From the NCBI GenBank assembly GCA_030374765.1, contig JARGXX010000080.1, positions 1-64,000 on the forward strand: 64,000 bases of DNA, read 5' to 3'. Of this stretch, positions 43,506-55,474 are shown one piece after another. Source of the DNA: Agarophyton chilense (Eukaryota; Rhodophyta; Florideophyceae; Gracilariales; Gracilariaceae). The notes under the pieces were generated by a model, which had not been told where the DNA came from, made no database searches, and worked only from the letters and a program-made list of their open reading frames with translations. Both the position numbers and the translations under genes were made by a program. How positions within the stretch are numbered: the first letter of the stretch is position 1; each line of letters begins with the position of its first letter.

Positions 43506-45543
43506 TTAGGCAAGATCCTCAATGTCACGGAAAGCTGCGGTGAGCTTGTCACGAGTGGCATCAAGTTCTGCAGTCACCTCTTTTTCATCGGTAGGTTCAA
43601 TGAACTTCATGGCCGCAAGTTCCGTCATCAATTCTTCGGCTGCTAGTCTCTCCTTGATAAGCGCGAACGTAACCTTGTTTTCTGAATTGTGTGTAGCTTC
43701 AATAGCGTTGGTTGACAAAGTGTGGAAAGCAATCATGTTCCTCAACATGTATACAGATTTGTAGAACGGGCAGTAGCGATCATAGGTCGTAAAAGAATTC
43801 TGGGCCAAGAAATCTTCTCGGATGAACTTCGCAGTTTCCAGGGTGACTTTATCGACTTCTGCAAGAGAATCCATACCAACGAGCTGCACAATTTCCATCA
43901 AATCATCTTCTTTCTGCAAAATTTCACGAACGCTTTGCTGCAAAACAACGAATTCAGGGTAATTTGCTTCATAGAACGGCTCGAGAGCTTTTTGATACTT
44001 TGAATAAGATATGAGCCAGTTCACAGATGGGAAATGCTTACGCTGAGCGAGCTTTTTGTCAAGACCCCAGAACACCTGCACAATACCAAGCGTAGCGCTG
44101 GTTACGGGATCGGAGAAATCACCACCTGGTGGCGACACAGCACCCACAATTGTGATGGAGCCTTGGCGTTGCGGGCCACCAATGCAATTCACTTTTCCAG
44201 CACGTTCGTAGAAAGAAGCAAGACGAGCTGCAAGATACGCAGGGTAGCCCGAATCAGCAGGCATTTCTGCCAAACGACCAGAAATCTCACGAAGCGCCTC
44301 TGCCCAACGAGATGTGGAATCAGCCATCATAGCCACATTCATACCCATATCTCTGTAGTATTCAGAAATGGTGATACCGGTGTAGATAGAAGCCTCTCGC
44401 GCAGCGACAGGCATATTTGACGTATTGGCAACGAGGAGAGTTCTGTTCATGATAGAAACATCTTTGTTATCAACCCTGATGGTGAGTTCTGGAAAGTCCT
44501 TCAACACTTCAGCCATTTCGTTTCCACGTTCACCGCTGTTTCGTCGATCGGAAGGAGTGTCACCGTTAGTACTGGGAATCTTGGGTCGAAATCGCGCTTA
44601 TCGGCTACGCATGACTTTGCTTCGCTAGCAAATGGAACTTACCATCCGACGTATACAATGCAATCGGAGTTTGAAAACTTAGACAAAGCTTGAGAAATGA
44701 CAGTTTTTCCACATCCAAAAGCGCCTGGAATGGCACAGGTACCGCCTTGAACGGAAGGAAACAGAGCATCGAGGACACGCTGGCCTGTAAGAAGTGGGGT
44801 ATTGGCTCGTAGCTTCTCAGTGACAGGACGAGGCTGACGCACAGGCCACTTCTGAATCATGTTGAAGGACTTCTCCACCCCGTTGAACTCGAGTTTTATC
44901 ATTGTTTCCTCAATGGTATACTGGCATAAAAACAAGTAGAATGGTTAGTAGCCTGATTAGTACGATGGAGAATAAGGGTATTCTGTTCCAGATCACAACT
45001 TACCTCACCAAACGGAGCAATCCAAGTGATCTTCCCCATTTGATTCGGAGGTACCATAAGTTTGTGAAGAATCAGATCGGATTCCGGAATTGTACCGAAG
45101 ACATCTCCAGCAGTGACTTCATCTCCAATGGCAAAATCGGGGTTGGGCGTGAACTCCCACTTCTTTGAGCGGTCAAGAGCTGGCACAGAAACACCTCTAG
45201 GAATGAACATGTCACCGGTTTTGAGAGCAATCTTTTCGAGAGGACGCTGCACTCCATCAAAAATATCACCGACAAGACCTGGACCAAGCTCAACTGAAAG
45301 CGGAGCAGCGGTTCTTTCGACTGGATCGCCGACTGTCAAACCGGCAGTTTCTTCGTAGACCTGAATGGTGGCGGATGAACCGGAAAGACGAATAATCTCT
45401 CCAAGGAGTTTGAGATGTCCCACGGCGACGAGCTCGTACATGGCGGCACCGTCCATTTCATCGGCAGTTACAACAGGTCCTGCGACCTGACGCACGACGC
45501 CCGCCTTCATGGCGGAGACAACGTCTGATCCACCGAGTCCCAT
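43506..45543 (-). CDS. VMA1: V-type H+-ATPase catalytic subunit A, 3 exons
   Basis: Exons 45543-45004, 44920-44643 and 44535-43506 give 615 residues, the normal length, with no intein. Introns are 83 and 107 bp. Subunit A binds and hydrolyses ATP in the V1 head that drives proton pumping into vacuoles and endomembranes. The N-terminal beta-barrel begins [10 protein letters not shown]; the bulge region follows ([17 protein letters not shown]). Walker A is GAFGCGKT (246-253), then [15 protein letters not shown] across the second splice site, and the Walker B region is [18 protein letters not shown] (about 341-358). The C-terminal helical domain ends AFRDIEDLA. All key residues are present. Confidence 0.96.
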
Positions 45544-47487
45544 TCTTGTTGACGGGAGTTAAGGATTGATTAGTTTGTTGAGGGTGGTTCGAAAATGAGG
45601 ATATCTGTCGAGGTTCAGCTTTGATGATGGCAGAGGAGTCGAGGATAAAACCCGTTGGAAGAATAGAGAGGCCCTCTGAGGTCGTTACTACTTGACGCTA
45701 GGGGCTGAGAGGTGGCATAAAAGAGGGACACGTATCTATTGATGATGCGAAAGAGCGTCGAGCAATTGCGCGGTCCAACTGAACACTCAGCCTTGGCTAA
45801 TTGCGCTCTCAGTGCCCCCAGGTTTTTCCGTTTATTTTCGCTTGCTGACGCTCTCATGAAACGTATGATGCCCTTCTCCGTCACACGGTTTGGCAGGCTG
45901 GTTTTGTGAGAAAGTGGCGTGCACTTCTGCCCCCGGCCCGCTGGACGGTGCGGGCTTCGCACGGCATGAACAACGGGCCCTTCGTGGCTTGCTTTCGACC
46001 GCCAGAATCCCAGTCTCAAGACTAGGCTGATAAATACACGAGAGTACCGTCGTTCGTCCCCATCAACTGCCCCTAAAGAAATTGTGAGGATTCAGTAACC
46101 CTTTTCAAGATCCGCATTCCCCTTTCACAGAAACTATGCACAGCGACCGAGTGAACGATGCCCATGTCTACTTAGCACCATAGCTCTGTGGAAGGTGTGC
46201 AATCCAGCATTGCCAAGTTTTGAAATCGTGTGGAATCTCGACGGAAGACAATCAACCAAATCCGAATTGGCGAAACTTTTGCATCAACATGTGTGAGAAA
46301 GCGTTCTACTGTAGCTGCGGACAATGACGGAGCTGTTTTCTAAGTATGCGGCCTAAGTTACTCATGGAGCACTAGCTAGCGCTTGTATTTCGCCTCACAA
46401 GCACGTGCCTCTGCTACCATACACATTTAGTGTTTCTTCTAGCGATCTCTGCCTTGCGTGACAACGGCGAGCTGGATGCCTCGTTCAAACTCATGTGCAG
46501 ACCGAAGAAAGTGTAAAAACATGGCGCACTCTTCGCAGGATCGAGAAACTGATAAGTCTCCCTGTCGTTTCTTAGGGTTTGCGTCAGCTTGAATATAATG
46601 GGTGCTCCGAGCCGATCATTCTCAGTCCCGTTATTTGCATTAAACATGGAGGCGGGCATTTTAGAAGAACTTGACACAGCTTCGCTTTATCGTGTTCTTC
46701 GGGCTCTTGGAAGCGTGTTATGTTGCTGGATTGAAACTGTCAGTAGATGTTTACGAGTTCCAGAATTCGAGACGTAGCGATGTTTCCAATGGCTGTTGCG
46801 AAGGTGCTCGTCGTGGCTTTCTGAAAACAAAAACGTTACCGAAGAGAAGAACCTTCGACAAACTCAGCTTGAAGTTTAAGAATTCAATCTGCAGTTGCCT
46901 CTATCATCCACATGTCCCTGTAGTTTTCATGCCTGCTCACAAACGTACGTTTCGTTTGTGTCACAAGCATTGGGTGCAAAGTCAGTACCGAGACACAGTT
47001 TGATGTAAATCGATTACGCTGACCACTGCTCACAAAACTAATGCACAGGAAGTCAAGTGTTGACGTTAACAGTTACGTCATTGTCACAGTTACTCTATGT
47101 GTGCTCATTGATTAGCTCACGAAACTGATTTAGCAAGCAAGTGCCCTTTCTCACACTCGTATGTCGTCGCCCGCACAAGAAAAGCATAAGAGACAAGAGT
47201 CGATCAGAAGTTTGCTTTCTTCGGGATGGACACACGAACGTTACTAAGCAAATTCTGATCAGATAATTATTGTGTAGTGGAAAATGTCTCGCAATTCTCG
47301 GCTTGAGGCTTTGGCCACCTTAACCTCAATTGTACAGTGCGTGTTTGTGTGTGTAAAGAGGATTTCGTGGCGAATAAAAGCCATAATCTAGTGTCTTCGC
47401 AGACAGCGAAGAAATTGAGTTATTAATATCCCAAAATATCTTGGATTATCTTTCCGAAGTTTCAAGTGTAGGACTGGATGGGCTTGA
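45544..47487. other. 1.9-kb stretch without a convincing gene
   Basis: The first part is the promoter side of V-ATPase A. A plus-strand frame of 110 codons (46671-47003) opens with a hydrophobic, signal-like stretch (FIVFFGLLEACYVAGL) and holds several Cys, but has no known relatives that I recognise. An 87-codon minus frame (46414-46677) overlaps its start. Neither can be called. Confidence 0.35.
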
Positions 47488-47760
47488 GGGGGTCTCTACA
47501 CCAAAGGGTAGACAAAAAAGAAGGGACACGGACTGTTGTCCACGATACAGAGCAACCTGTCCCAATTGGCCCCCGTACTGTCCACGTTCAGTGTAGAATC
47601 GAAACATGTTACAGCTGTAGACAGCATTTTTCGCGGGAGCACATGAGCGCAAACAGAAAGCCTTCGCCGCTTCCTGTTTGCGTTCAAAAGTTGCCCCCAA
47701 TAGCCAGGAAGAATCCTGGGTCGCTTTGTCGTGCAAATCAGCCCAATAGACATTTTTAAA

Positions 47761-48455
47761 ATGTCTGAGAAGCAGACCAATACCCTCTCTCCCACTCTGA
47801 CCCCAACAACTGCTCTCCAATCACCTCAAACTCGATTGATAAGCACTATTGGCCAAGTACCATCCACGGAGTCTAAACTATTACCACCAAAAACCAAGCA
47901 AAAAAGCCCCCAAATAGATAATCAACACTACAGTCACGAAACCGTAGTTGCAATGCTTCAAATGATGAAGGCTTCTGGGTATGGAGACCGTAAGAAGCAG
48001 CAAAAATCTCTGAAAGAAGTGTTTAAAGTTGCCACAGATCTAGCGAAGATAAACACAGCATTAGCCGATCTCCTGAGGCGTGGCAGAAAAAGTTTACGCG
48101 TATCAAGCAAGAGTACTCCGCAAATATATCGAAAATTAGTGAGTCCGGAAGGGATGTTAACAACCCTGATCTATATAAAAAGCCAGATATCTTCGAAGAA
48201 TTACACGAACTGGAGCATGATAAAGCACGCCATAATCCACCATCCGTGATTGACAGTAAAAAAGGTAGCACTGCAGTTCAAAACACAATTTCAGGCTCCC
48301 AAAAGAGAAACAAGCAATCTAGGCATGAGAGTATGGAGTCATTTTCCAAGAAAGCCGAAGCCTGCCAACATGGATTGTTGGAGGAGCTCAACAAAAGCAA
48401 TGAAGAGAAAGCCAAGCTGAGGACGATCATAAAACGTCTCTTCGAAAAGTTCTAA
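47761..48455 (+). pseudogene. Harbinger partner protein with Myb/SANT-like domain (frameshifted)
   Basis: Starts MSEKQTNTLSPTLTP. The domain reads HETVVAMLQMMKASGYGDRK and VFKVATDLAKINTA, then changes frame at about 48050-48065 to SPEAWQKKFTRIKQEYSANI and continues with FEELHELEH and a coiled-coil end (HGLLEELNKSNEEKAKL). The W-x2-KF-x2-IK-x2-Y pattern is that of the Myb/SANT-like partner which in PIF/Harbinger elements binds the ends and helps import the transposase. One frameshift. Its stop overlaps the transposase stop by 4 bp. Confidence 0.7.
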
Positions 48456-49688
48456 ACAATTCCACCAAGTTTCTCTACTACATAGTAAATAAATGCATCT
48501 CTCTGATTTTTTTCGCTGATTGTCTCTACCGTCTCCTCCTTTGGATCTCCAAGTTCGTCTGCCGGTAGGTAGTAGTCTTCATGGTCCTCGCATTCCATGC
48601 ATAAATTGTGCGGAGAAACACACGCACTGATCAGCTGCACCATATCATCTTTGTGGTGTAATTTTAACCCAGTCTTAACAACCGAAAACCGGTGCTTCAA
48701 TATTCCAAAAGCACACTCGACAGGCTTTCGCGTTTGGGACGCAATTGCATCCCATGTTTTGAGAACAGGGTTTGCTTCCATCTCCTGCTTACTGGAGCTC
48801 TCCATCATATTAACGTCAAGAAGAAATGCGCAGTCGCCAATAAGATATGGTCGCACGTCAACACCGGCAATAACTAGATCTGCTATCTCCTAGCCCAGCC
48901 AATTCCACTCGTCAATCATCTTCTTCAGAGTGCAGTTCTGATAAATAGTAGAATCCCCGAAAATCCCAGGACGTCCAATGTCAGTATACAAACACCTACA
49001 ATTTTTATCTACAACTGCAAAGAGAACCATGCTTGAGAAGCCCTTATAACATCTGTACTCGTAGTATTGGTCTTCAGGGCACCTTAGCCATGGTATATGT
49101 GTGCCATCAATTGCGCCCACGCAGTACGGAAGGCCACGTATCTCTTGAAATCCTTGCATCAATGCAGCTAGATTAGATTCTGTTTGGTGCAACCGCACCT
49201 TGTCGCTGAGATGAGAGCAGACCGTTCTGCTAACAATCTTAACATCTCTGCTTACTGAACTTCTACCTATGCCCAGCTGTGCACCAGTGTTGTCGCATCT
49301 CGCTCCACCGACATACATTAAGAAAGCCGCAATTCGTAGTGCAAGGTGTAGCGGAGATCGAAAGTTTGTCTCCTGTTTTGTCAAGACATCTTGCAGGAGC
49401 AAAGAAGGTTTTCAAAAACAGTTCGCGATACTCTGAAAAGTGCTTACAAGCACCGCTTTCTATGAAACTTGGTTGCAAAGCATAGATTGTAAACCAGTTG
49501 CTGTCGTTTCGGCTGTGGCTCCAAGCTCGAAATGAGACTGCTCCACGGGTTTCGGCAGTCGTAGTTGCTGCCGCAGCCGCAGATCCCATCACATTCAGAG
49601 CCGCTGCCGTGACCTCGCAATTGTCTTCAAGCGCCTCAAGTGTGTGGAGAAGGCCAAACAGGAGCGCTGTGCGACGGTTTGGGTCCAT
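48452..49688 (-). pseudogene. PIF/Harbinger transposase (DDE_Tnp_4), one frameshift and one stop
   Basis: Begins MDPNRRTALLFGLLHTLEAL. A frame change at about 49400-49425 links FSEYRELFLKTF to LLLQDVLTKQETNFRSP. The middle has a helix-turn-helix-like stretch (GIGRSSVSRDV). The catalytic triad is complete: Asp in GAIDGTHIPWLR, Asp in GRPGIFGDSTIY, Glu in KPVECAFGILKHRF. One TAG stop at 48892-48890 follows DEWNWLG; the frame then resumes EIADLVIAGVDVRPYLIGDC. The protein is close to HARBI1-type nucleases. With only two defects the copy is young. Confidence 0.82.
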
Positions 49689-49877
49689 TATGACCTGCAA
49701 TGTTCAGGAGCACCCTGTCCACAAGATGGGGTCGCTCCAGAAGCGCACCCAAATCTGCGCCCAGTTGATGGGTGCACTGGACAGATGCTCCGTGTCATAT
49801 TGGGATGAAATTTGTGGCCGTTTTGAGAAAAGGAGACAAAATGCTCTTTGAGATGTCCCAGTGTAGAAACCCCCTGA

Positions 49878-51062
49878 ATGATCAATATCATGCCCGAAAT
49901 CAACGGAACGAGGGCTACACGAATGTGAAAACGTTTTACTCAGCGTTCACCAGACTTTGGTATGGGCAAAACACAGTTTCCCCATTTCCCGTTTTTACAT
50001 ATACTAATTGTTAAGACGAAGGAATTTTGCTGCGCTGGCAACGGGTTCCCAGGATTATTTCGCCTTGGGAAACGTTTGTAAAGTGAAGTGTGACGAGAAG
50101 AAATTCAACTTCATTTCTTTTTCGAGGGAGTGAGTCTTCAAATAGTGTTCGTAAAATATAACTATGTTGTAGAGAGCTGGATCGCTACATGGCCAGGAAG
50201 TCGTGGAGAGCATTAGATTTTTCGCATTGCGAGTAACATTTTTGTTCTCAACTGTCCGAAATCCAGACTGAAAAGTGCAGAGACAGGCCACGAGCTCTCT
50301 AATTCACGTATGGCGAATCGGGCCTTCCCATGAATGCTTTTCCATATATGGAATTGCAATACCAAAGGTTTTATATCAAGAACTGCTTCATCTTGGAAAG
50401 ATTACAATATATTGGAGCTTTTTAGAATCATCACCCATCAACTCCTTAGAGCCGTTTATGCCATGTATGATGTTTTTAAAGTTTCTATGATGATTTGATT
50501 GCCCTATTTGACGCTTTCCAACCTACGGGTACTTGAGGATATCCTTATCTACAGTTGTAAAACGATTGGCATTGAAAGGGATGCAGAAGTACAATTATCG
50601 GAGCTGTGGTCTGCGACTTACGTCTCGAAGCTAGCTGCAAGTGTACGTCGTAGCTCTGCTCCCCGACGGTCATTCGTTTACAAAGGCCCACTTACCTCTT
50701 CCCCTTTTTGCTGACGCTTAGGACCGAGCTTTTTAGCTTCGTATGGGACGTAAAATTCTGCTCCCATCCTCCCTTGCTGGTTCTCTCTTGCTGGTTTTCA
50801 TGTGCTGGTGGCGCGAGTTAGAGCACGGCAAAAAATCGATCAAAAAGGAAGGTTAGAGCATCTCCACCGGGCGTCGTACAAAATGACAAAGTGCTATCGG
50901 TAAAGGCTCACGTGTGCGGTGTTTAGTGGTTGAAATAGGAAAAGGCATTTGTGACTTTGATCATTTGAAATTGGATGGCTGCACGTCTCCACCAGTTCTC
51001 ACGAACTGGTCCTGGAAACGAACCGTTCCCCTCGATCAACTGCTTCGTTTTCAAACTTCGCC
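49878..51062. other. non-coding stretch between the two Harbinger elements
   Basis: No frame resembles a known protein. A CTCCACC-containing motif (GAGCATCTCCACC at 50856) resembles the starts of some plant-type Harbinger ends and may mark the left end of the second element; no matching right end was found. Confidence 0.4.
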
Positions 51063-52276
51063 ATGAACAAGAGCGTCTGGTGGGACGAGGCCACTGCGGA
51101 AGGAAACATTGTCATTGATGACCTTCTCGACAGCAGTAGCAATGAAAGCGAGCGAGAATGGGGAGTCTCAAAGACAGGAAAGCTCCAAACGTTGACCGTG
51201 AAGCTCACAAAGCTTCTCAGAGACTACATCGACAATAATTCTGTGCCAATCCTATATACGATGACGAAACCCTCAAACTCCGATATCACATTTCACGCAA
51301 AGTTTTTGACCGAATCTTTGACGAAATCACAAAACATGACCGGTTCTTTCAGAAAAAGCAGTACTGCACCTGTCGACTTGATCTAAATCCTTATCTAAAA
51401 GTGACAGCAGCTTTTCCCATTTTGGCTTATGGAATGGCCGCCGATTCTGTTGACGAACTTTTGGCAATGAGCGAGACGACAGCCTTACTTTGCCTTGACC
51501 ATTTCGTCAAATCATTAATTGCTTGCTTCTCAAGTGAATACTTGCGATCTCCGACAGAAGCGGACATGAAGCAAATACTTCTTTTCTCAGCCCGACGTGG
51601 ACTTCCGGGTATGCTTGGGAGCATTGGTTGCTGTAAATGGCACAGGAAAAATTGCCCTACTGCATGACATGGGCAATACGAAGGAAAGGAAGGGGTTCCT
51701 GTCGTAACTCTTGAGGCAATCTGCGACAATTCGCTGTGAATATGGCATGCCTTTTTTGGCTTTCCTGGCTTGGGGAACGATATAAATGTCGTTGAGGCAT
51801 CCAATCTCATTGTAAAAATAAGTAATGGGGCGTTCCCATCACCCTTAGAGTACATCATTAACGGAGTGATAAGAGACAAGCCGTATTGGCTCGCTGACGG
51901 AATGTATCCGAAGTGGCCGGTTCCCATACAAACCGTAGCCTTCCCGGCAAATAATAAAGAAGAATGCTTGGCGAAGCATCAAGAAGCGTCCCAAAAAGAT
52001 GTCGAAAGAGCGTTAGGTGTTCTACAGAGCAAATGGCATATCGTAGAGAGGCCGGCTCGCTTCTGGGCTAAAGAAACGATGATAGCTGTTATGCAATGCT
52101 GTATAATTTTACACAACATGATGGTGGAGGACCGCGGTGGGCTCGATGTTGAAGCCGACGCCGTCACTGGAGATGGAGATATTGTTATTGGCAATGGAGC
52201 AGAGCCTATGTGGAGTGCCCTAAAACAAGAACCTGGGCATGCATCACAACCGATTGGGAGTTTGGCTGCTATGTGA
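51063..52276 (+). pseudogene. second PIF/Harbinger transposase (HARBI1/Plant_tran type), decayed
   Basis: Starts MNKSVWWDEATAEG in one frame and shifts at about 51180 to another: KAPNVDREAHKASQRLHRQ, then a stop near 51237, then KVFDRIFDEITKHDRFFQ, ILAYGMAADSVDELL and GLPGMLGSIGCCKWHRKNCP. Two TGA stops follow (51665-51667 and 51737-51739), where family members carry Trp. The frame goes on through HAFFGFPGLGNDINVVEAS, YWLADGMYPKWPVPI and DVERALGVLQSKWHIVERP. The first catalytic Asp of the GSID motif is Gly here. It is a different lineage from the element at 47.5-49.9 kb and much more decayed. Confidence 0.75.
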
Positions 52277-52412
52277 AAGGCGCAAGGTTTTCTAAAAGAT
52301 AGCACAGAGTACTTCGAAACTCGGACATTGCTTATGGAACACCTGTGGCACCGGGAGGGTGATATTTAAATTGCAGTTGCGTGCAAGCAGGCCCATAGTT
52401 ATTTTTGACTCG

Positions 52413-52765
52413 TCAGAGAACATCTTCACGGCACACGGAAGCTCTAGAAATAGCATCAAGGGCGTTTGCGTCTTCAGATGAATTCTCCTGATCCACAAGT
52501 GACGCATTATCTGCGATGCTGGAATGCTTTTCTTCACAACCGGAGTCGGTACAACTAGCTGCCTCCTTTTGTCCCTTGGACACATCTTTAGAAGAGCGGT
52601 TGGCTTTATGGGCAGCTGCTCTCTCATGCAGAGTCTCTAAAATCTCCTTCTGCATGAGAGCAAAAAATTTTCTTGCCTGCGTAGATTCGGAACCACCCGG
52701 TGTCGTACAATCACCTCTGTGGTCTGCTACTGTCTTGTCTCGGGAGCGTGGGGACGCTCAACCTT
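52413..52765 (-). pseudogene. C-terminal part of the second Harbinger partner protein
   Basis: An open minus-strand frame, with TPGGSESTQARKFFALMQKE and ILETLHERAAAHKANRSS, then a Ser/Asp-rich tail. The helical 'FALMQKEILETL' stretch resembles tails of Myb- or NAM-like partner proteins of plant Harbingers. It faces the transposase tail to tail, as in the first element. The N-terminal DNA-binding part is missing: the frame stops where the hairpin-bearing DNA begins. Confidence 0.45.
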
Positions 52766-53968
52766 AGATGGTAGACGTAATAAACCTCGATGGTAACAGG
52801 GCACCGTGAAAATCCGCAGGGGCAAACGGCGGGGCAACTAGCCTATACCGTGTAAGTGAACGATGGTAGGCATCGACGCGCGGTAAAACCTATGTGATAG
52901 TTGAGAAACACTAAACCAAAAGGTATAGTTGTGACCCAAGTGGTGCCTGTCTTTATCAGAATAGGGTGGAGGAGGTGCAGTTCCTTACATGCAGTGGACT
53001 GCACTCTCCAGATCACCCGGGAGGTGCCAGCAAGGCACGGTCTCTGACCTAGTGTCAGAGACCTGGCCAGCACTGACTACAGTGCCAGGTGGCCACTCCA
53101 CTACTGTACTAAAATAAATATAATTACAATTACAATTACTAACAATCACTCAACCAGAAGATACATGTCAACACTACAAGTGGCTGACAACACCTAAATG
53201 GTAGCTCACCCGGAGCTGCGTGGCCGATAATCCCTCGCATCCATCACCTACAAGGTCATTGTAATATATATGTAGTATCCGCTCTAACGGAGAGAGCAGA
53301 CACCTGCAACAGCGTTCGGACTGCCGATGGGTCGCTTGCGGCGAAGGAAAAGGGGTGGTAGAGCTACAACACCAGCGAGCTGGAAGTGGGGTGTAAGGCC
53401 ACTACTCGCCAGCAAGGGTGAACAGTGCAACTGTAAAACGTTGATGGGACGTAGGTACGAGACGGCCCGTGAAGTGGTTGGGGGCTGACTATCTATTATA
53501 GCTCGTCCGGATCTCCGGTTAAGGAATCCTAAGCGAGGAACAGAATAGTCATGAGGCCCACGTTGTCTCCTTTACTTGGAGTCGGCGCTCACCTCTGGTA
53601 CACTATATACTGTGTGCCAGGGTGAGTGCCCAAATAATACGTAAATAATACCCAGTGGTCAGCCACTTAGCCAAACCACTGTATGGGTATGGTCCCTAAT
53701 GGACTTACATCTACAAGGGGTAGTAAAACCAACCACGTGGATCGCCACTACATGCGCCGTTGCAAGCCACTCTACTCGTGATGCCACGTGTTCCAACAAT
53801 GTACCCTGCCTCCTGGCATCCTACGCGGTGTGTCGCTTCTTATCCTAGCACTGACCAGGCCACTCAGTAATGAGTTCCAAACGCGACTTTGCGACAAAGA
53901 AACCATCGGAACGCCGAAGTAGTAGAATACTACAATATTGACAACCTAAAAGGTCAAACCTTTTGCCA
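52760..53968. other. non-coding DNA with strong hairpins, unassigned
   Basis: No frame over about 76 codons. It contains a perfect 10-bp stem with 5-base loop (53039-53063), an imperfect hairpin of about 20 bp with an 8-base loop (53584-53630), a bulged 11-bp hairpin (53061-53090), and several 6-bp hairpins with tiny loops (52990-53003, 53919-53933, about 53946-53962). An AT-rich run lies at 53111-53150. It could be a non-autonomous element or a structured RNA; I recognise neither. Confidence 0.5.
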
Positions 53969-54540
53969 CTATACGACAGACCCCCTTCCTACCCGTGAGG
54001 CACGCCCCGTGTCTCCTTCCATTAACCCATAGAGGTGTAGCGAGCGACAGCGGCGCGGGCATCGGAGTGGTGTCTGCGCGCGGCGCGTGATTTCTTGAGG
54101 TTCAGAACTCGGCGCCAGTATCGGTTGAGGAGGGCGCACGACGACGTCGGCGCACGAATTGAGCGACAACCATTCAGGTAGGGGCTCTCATGACGGCGAT
54201 GCAGTGTAACTAGCGGGCTTTGCCGACTCCTTTTCGGTAGTGGCCCTGCTTGCTTGCGATTCTGCTTCCGCATAGCCCCCTGTCTAACCAAGTTGGTGTC
54301 TCACATTTTCCGGTTACTCAAACCCCAGTTCCCTCCTAGGTCCCTGCGCGCCCCGTCTTGCCTGGTCATTTCCACGGCTCGACAACCCTTCAGGTATTAA
54401 TGCCCTTAATTGGCGGCGTCTCGACCGTAACTGTGCTTTCCGGCTTTCCCAAGGTGTCCTGGCTTCCTGACCTTTCAGGTTTCGTCTACCTTGTAAGGTT
54501 TGACTCGCGGTCCCGCTGGGGCCTGAGCCTGCGTCGATAC
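53969..54540. other. unassigned flank of Gypsy C
   Basis: Two short, Arg-rich minus-strand frames (54022-54291 and 54314-54540) have no recognisable relatives. The last five bases, GATAC (54536-54540), are the expected target duplicate of Gypsy C. Confidence 0.4.
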
Positions 54541-55454
54541 TGTAGAGCAACGCCCAGTCAGGGGATACTTGAAGATGCAACTCATAGAATGAGGATTGAA
54601 CCCTCCGAGTGTTATGATTACGATCCCCTCTAAGATGTGCTGAGGTGGCACGGTTTTCGGGTTAAATTTCGCCTATAAGGGAAAATTCGGATGGCCCATG
54701 GTTGGATTGGCCTCGTGATACACGTGGCTTAATTTTGGCACCGAATTTCGGATATTTGTTAGAACGTTGGATTTTTGGGCCCTGGCAGTGGGATCTCCAC
54801 GTGTATGGCCCTGAGCAATTGTGCACTACTGTAGAGTTTAGTTAGTGGGCCCTACTTAGGGAGGCGAGATCTGACAGTCCGAGCTCAGAGTAAATGGTAA
54901 CCAAGGTTGGTCTTCGATACCTTTAGAGGTTCTTCGTCGCCATCGTTTCGGCCTTACAACCCGGAACGGGCTCTGGTTAGCAACGCCTGCGTAGGGACAC
55001 GACGCCACTTGGAGAGTGCCTACGTTTGGGTTCCGTGCAACCACCCCCTTGGGACCGCTCAGACGACCTGCGTGCACGATACCCCGTGGGGGTTCTGCTT
55101 ACTTGTTGCGTGCTTTTTGTGTTTCCTTTCGAGGACAGGTTTTCGCCCCTGTATTGGGTTTCTTTTGTTGTTTTGCCGCTTTTCTGGTTCTCGGGTCCGT
55201 TGCCTGTTAGTGCCCGACCCTCGCCCCGTTTTTCCTCTTCGCCGGATTTTCCCCCATTCTTTGGGATACCCATACCCATTCCCGATCCAACGGTTTCTAC
55301 CCCTCACCTCCGTCGGTACTGCCGGAATCCCCCGTGGGAGTTACACCCCACACTACGGGCGGAACGGAGGGCTCTGTCTCTGAGTCTGCCTCCCCCAGGG
55401 AGCAAGGCTTCGAACACCTTGAGAGCACTTCCCGTCGCCGGGTTTTGCTCCACA
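54541..55454 (+). repeat. 5' LTR of Gypsy C
   Basis: 914 bp, TGTAGAGCAACGC...GCTCCACA, close to both Gypsy B LTRs. Confidence 0.9.
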
Positions 55455-55456
55455 AG

Positions 55457-55474
55457 TGGTCTCCCGACTAAGAA
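55457..55474 (+). promoter_or_regulatory. primer-binding site of Gypsy C
   Basis: TGGTCTCCCGACTAAGAA, one base different from Gypsy B, two bases after the LTR end. Confidence 0.65.

Larger units (their letters stand above)
47488..49874. mobile_element. PIF/Harbinger DNA transposon with both ends
   Basis: Terminal inverted repeats GGGGGTCTCTACACC (47488-47502) and GGGGGTTTCTACACT (reverse strand of 49860-49874) match at 13 of 15 bases and are flanked by TGA on both sides (47485-47487 and 49875-49877). A 3-bp target duplication is the family's mark, though TTA/TAA is the usual site. Inside are two genes pointing at each other: a Myb/SANT-like protein on the plus strand and a DDE transposase on the minus strand. 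Both carry breaks, so this copy is not autonomous now. Confidence 0.82.

Noticed and set aside
45615-46019. 134-codon minus-strand frame upstream of V-ATPase A
   Set aside because: No family resemblance, and sits in the expected promoter and leader of that gene.
50856-52759. Candidate inverted ends for the second Harbinger (GAGCATCTCCAC and GTGGGGACGCTC)
   Set aside because: Only 10 of 12 bases agree, flanks give no 3-bp duplication, and the right motif is itself a small hairpin.
53039-53090. Ribosomal RNA fragment suggested by GTGCCAGCA near 53024
   Set aside because: Only nine bases match the conserved rRNA loop and the following bases diverge at once.
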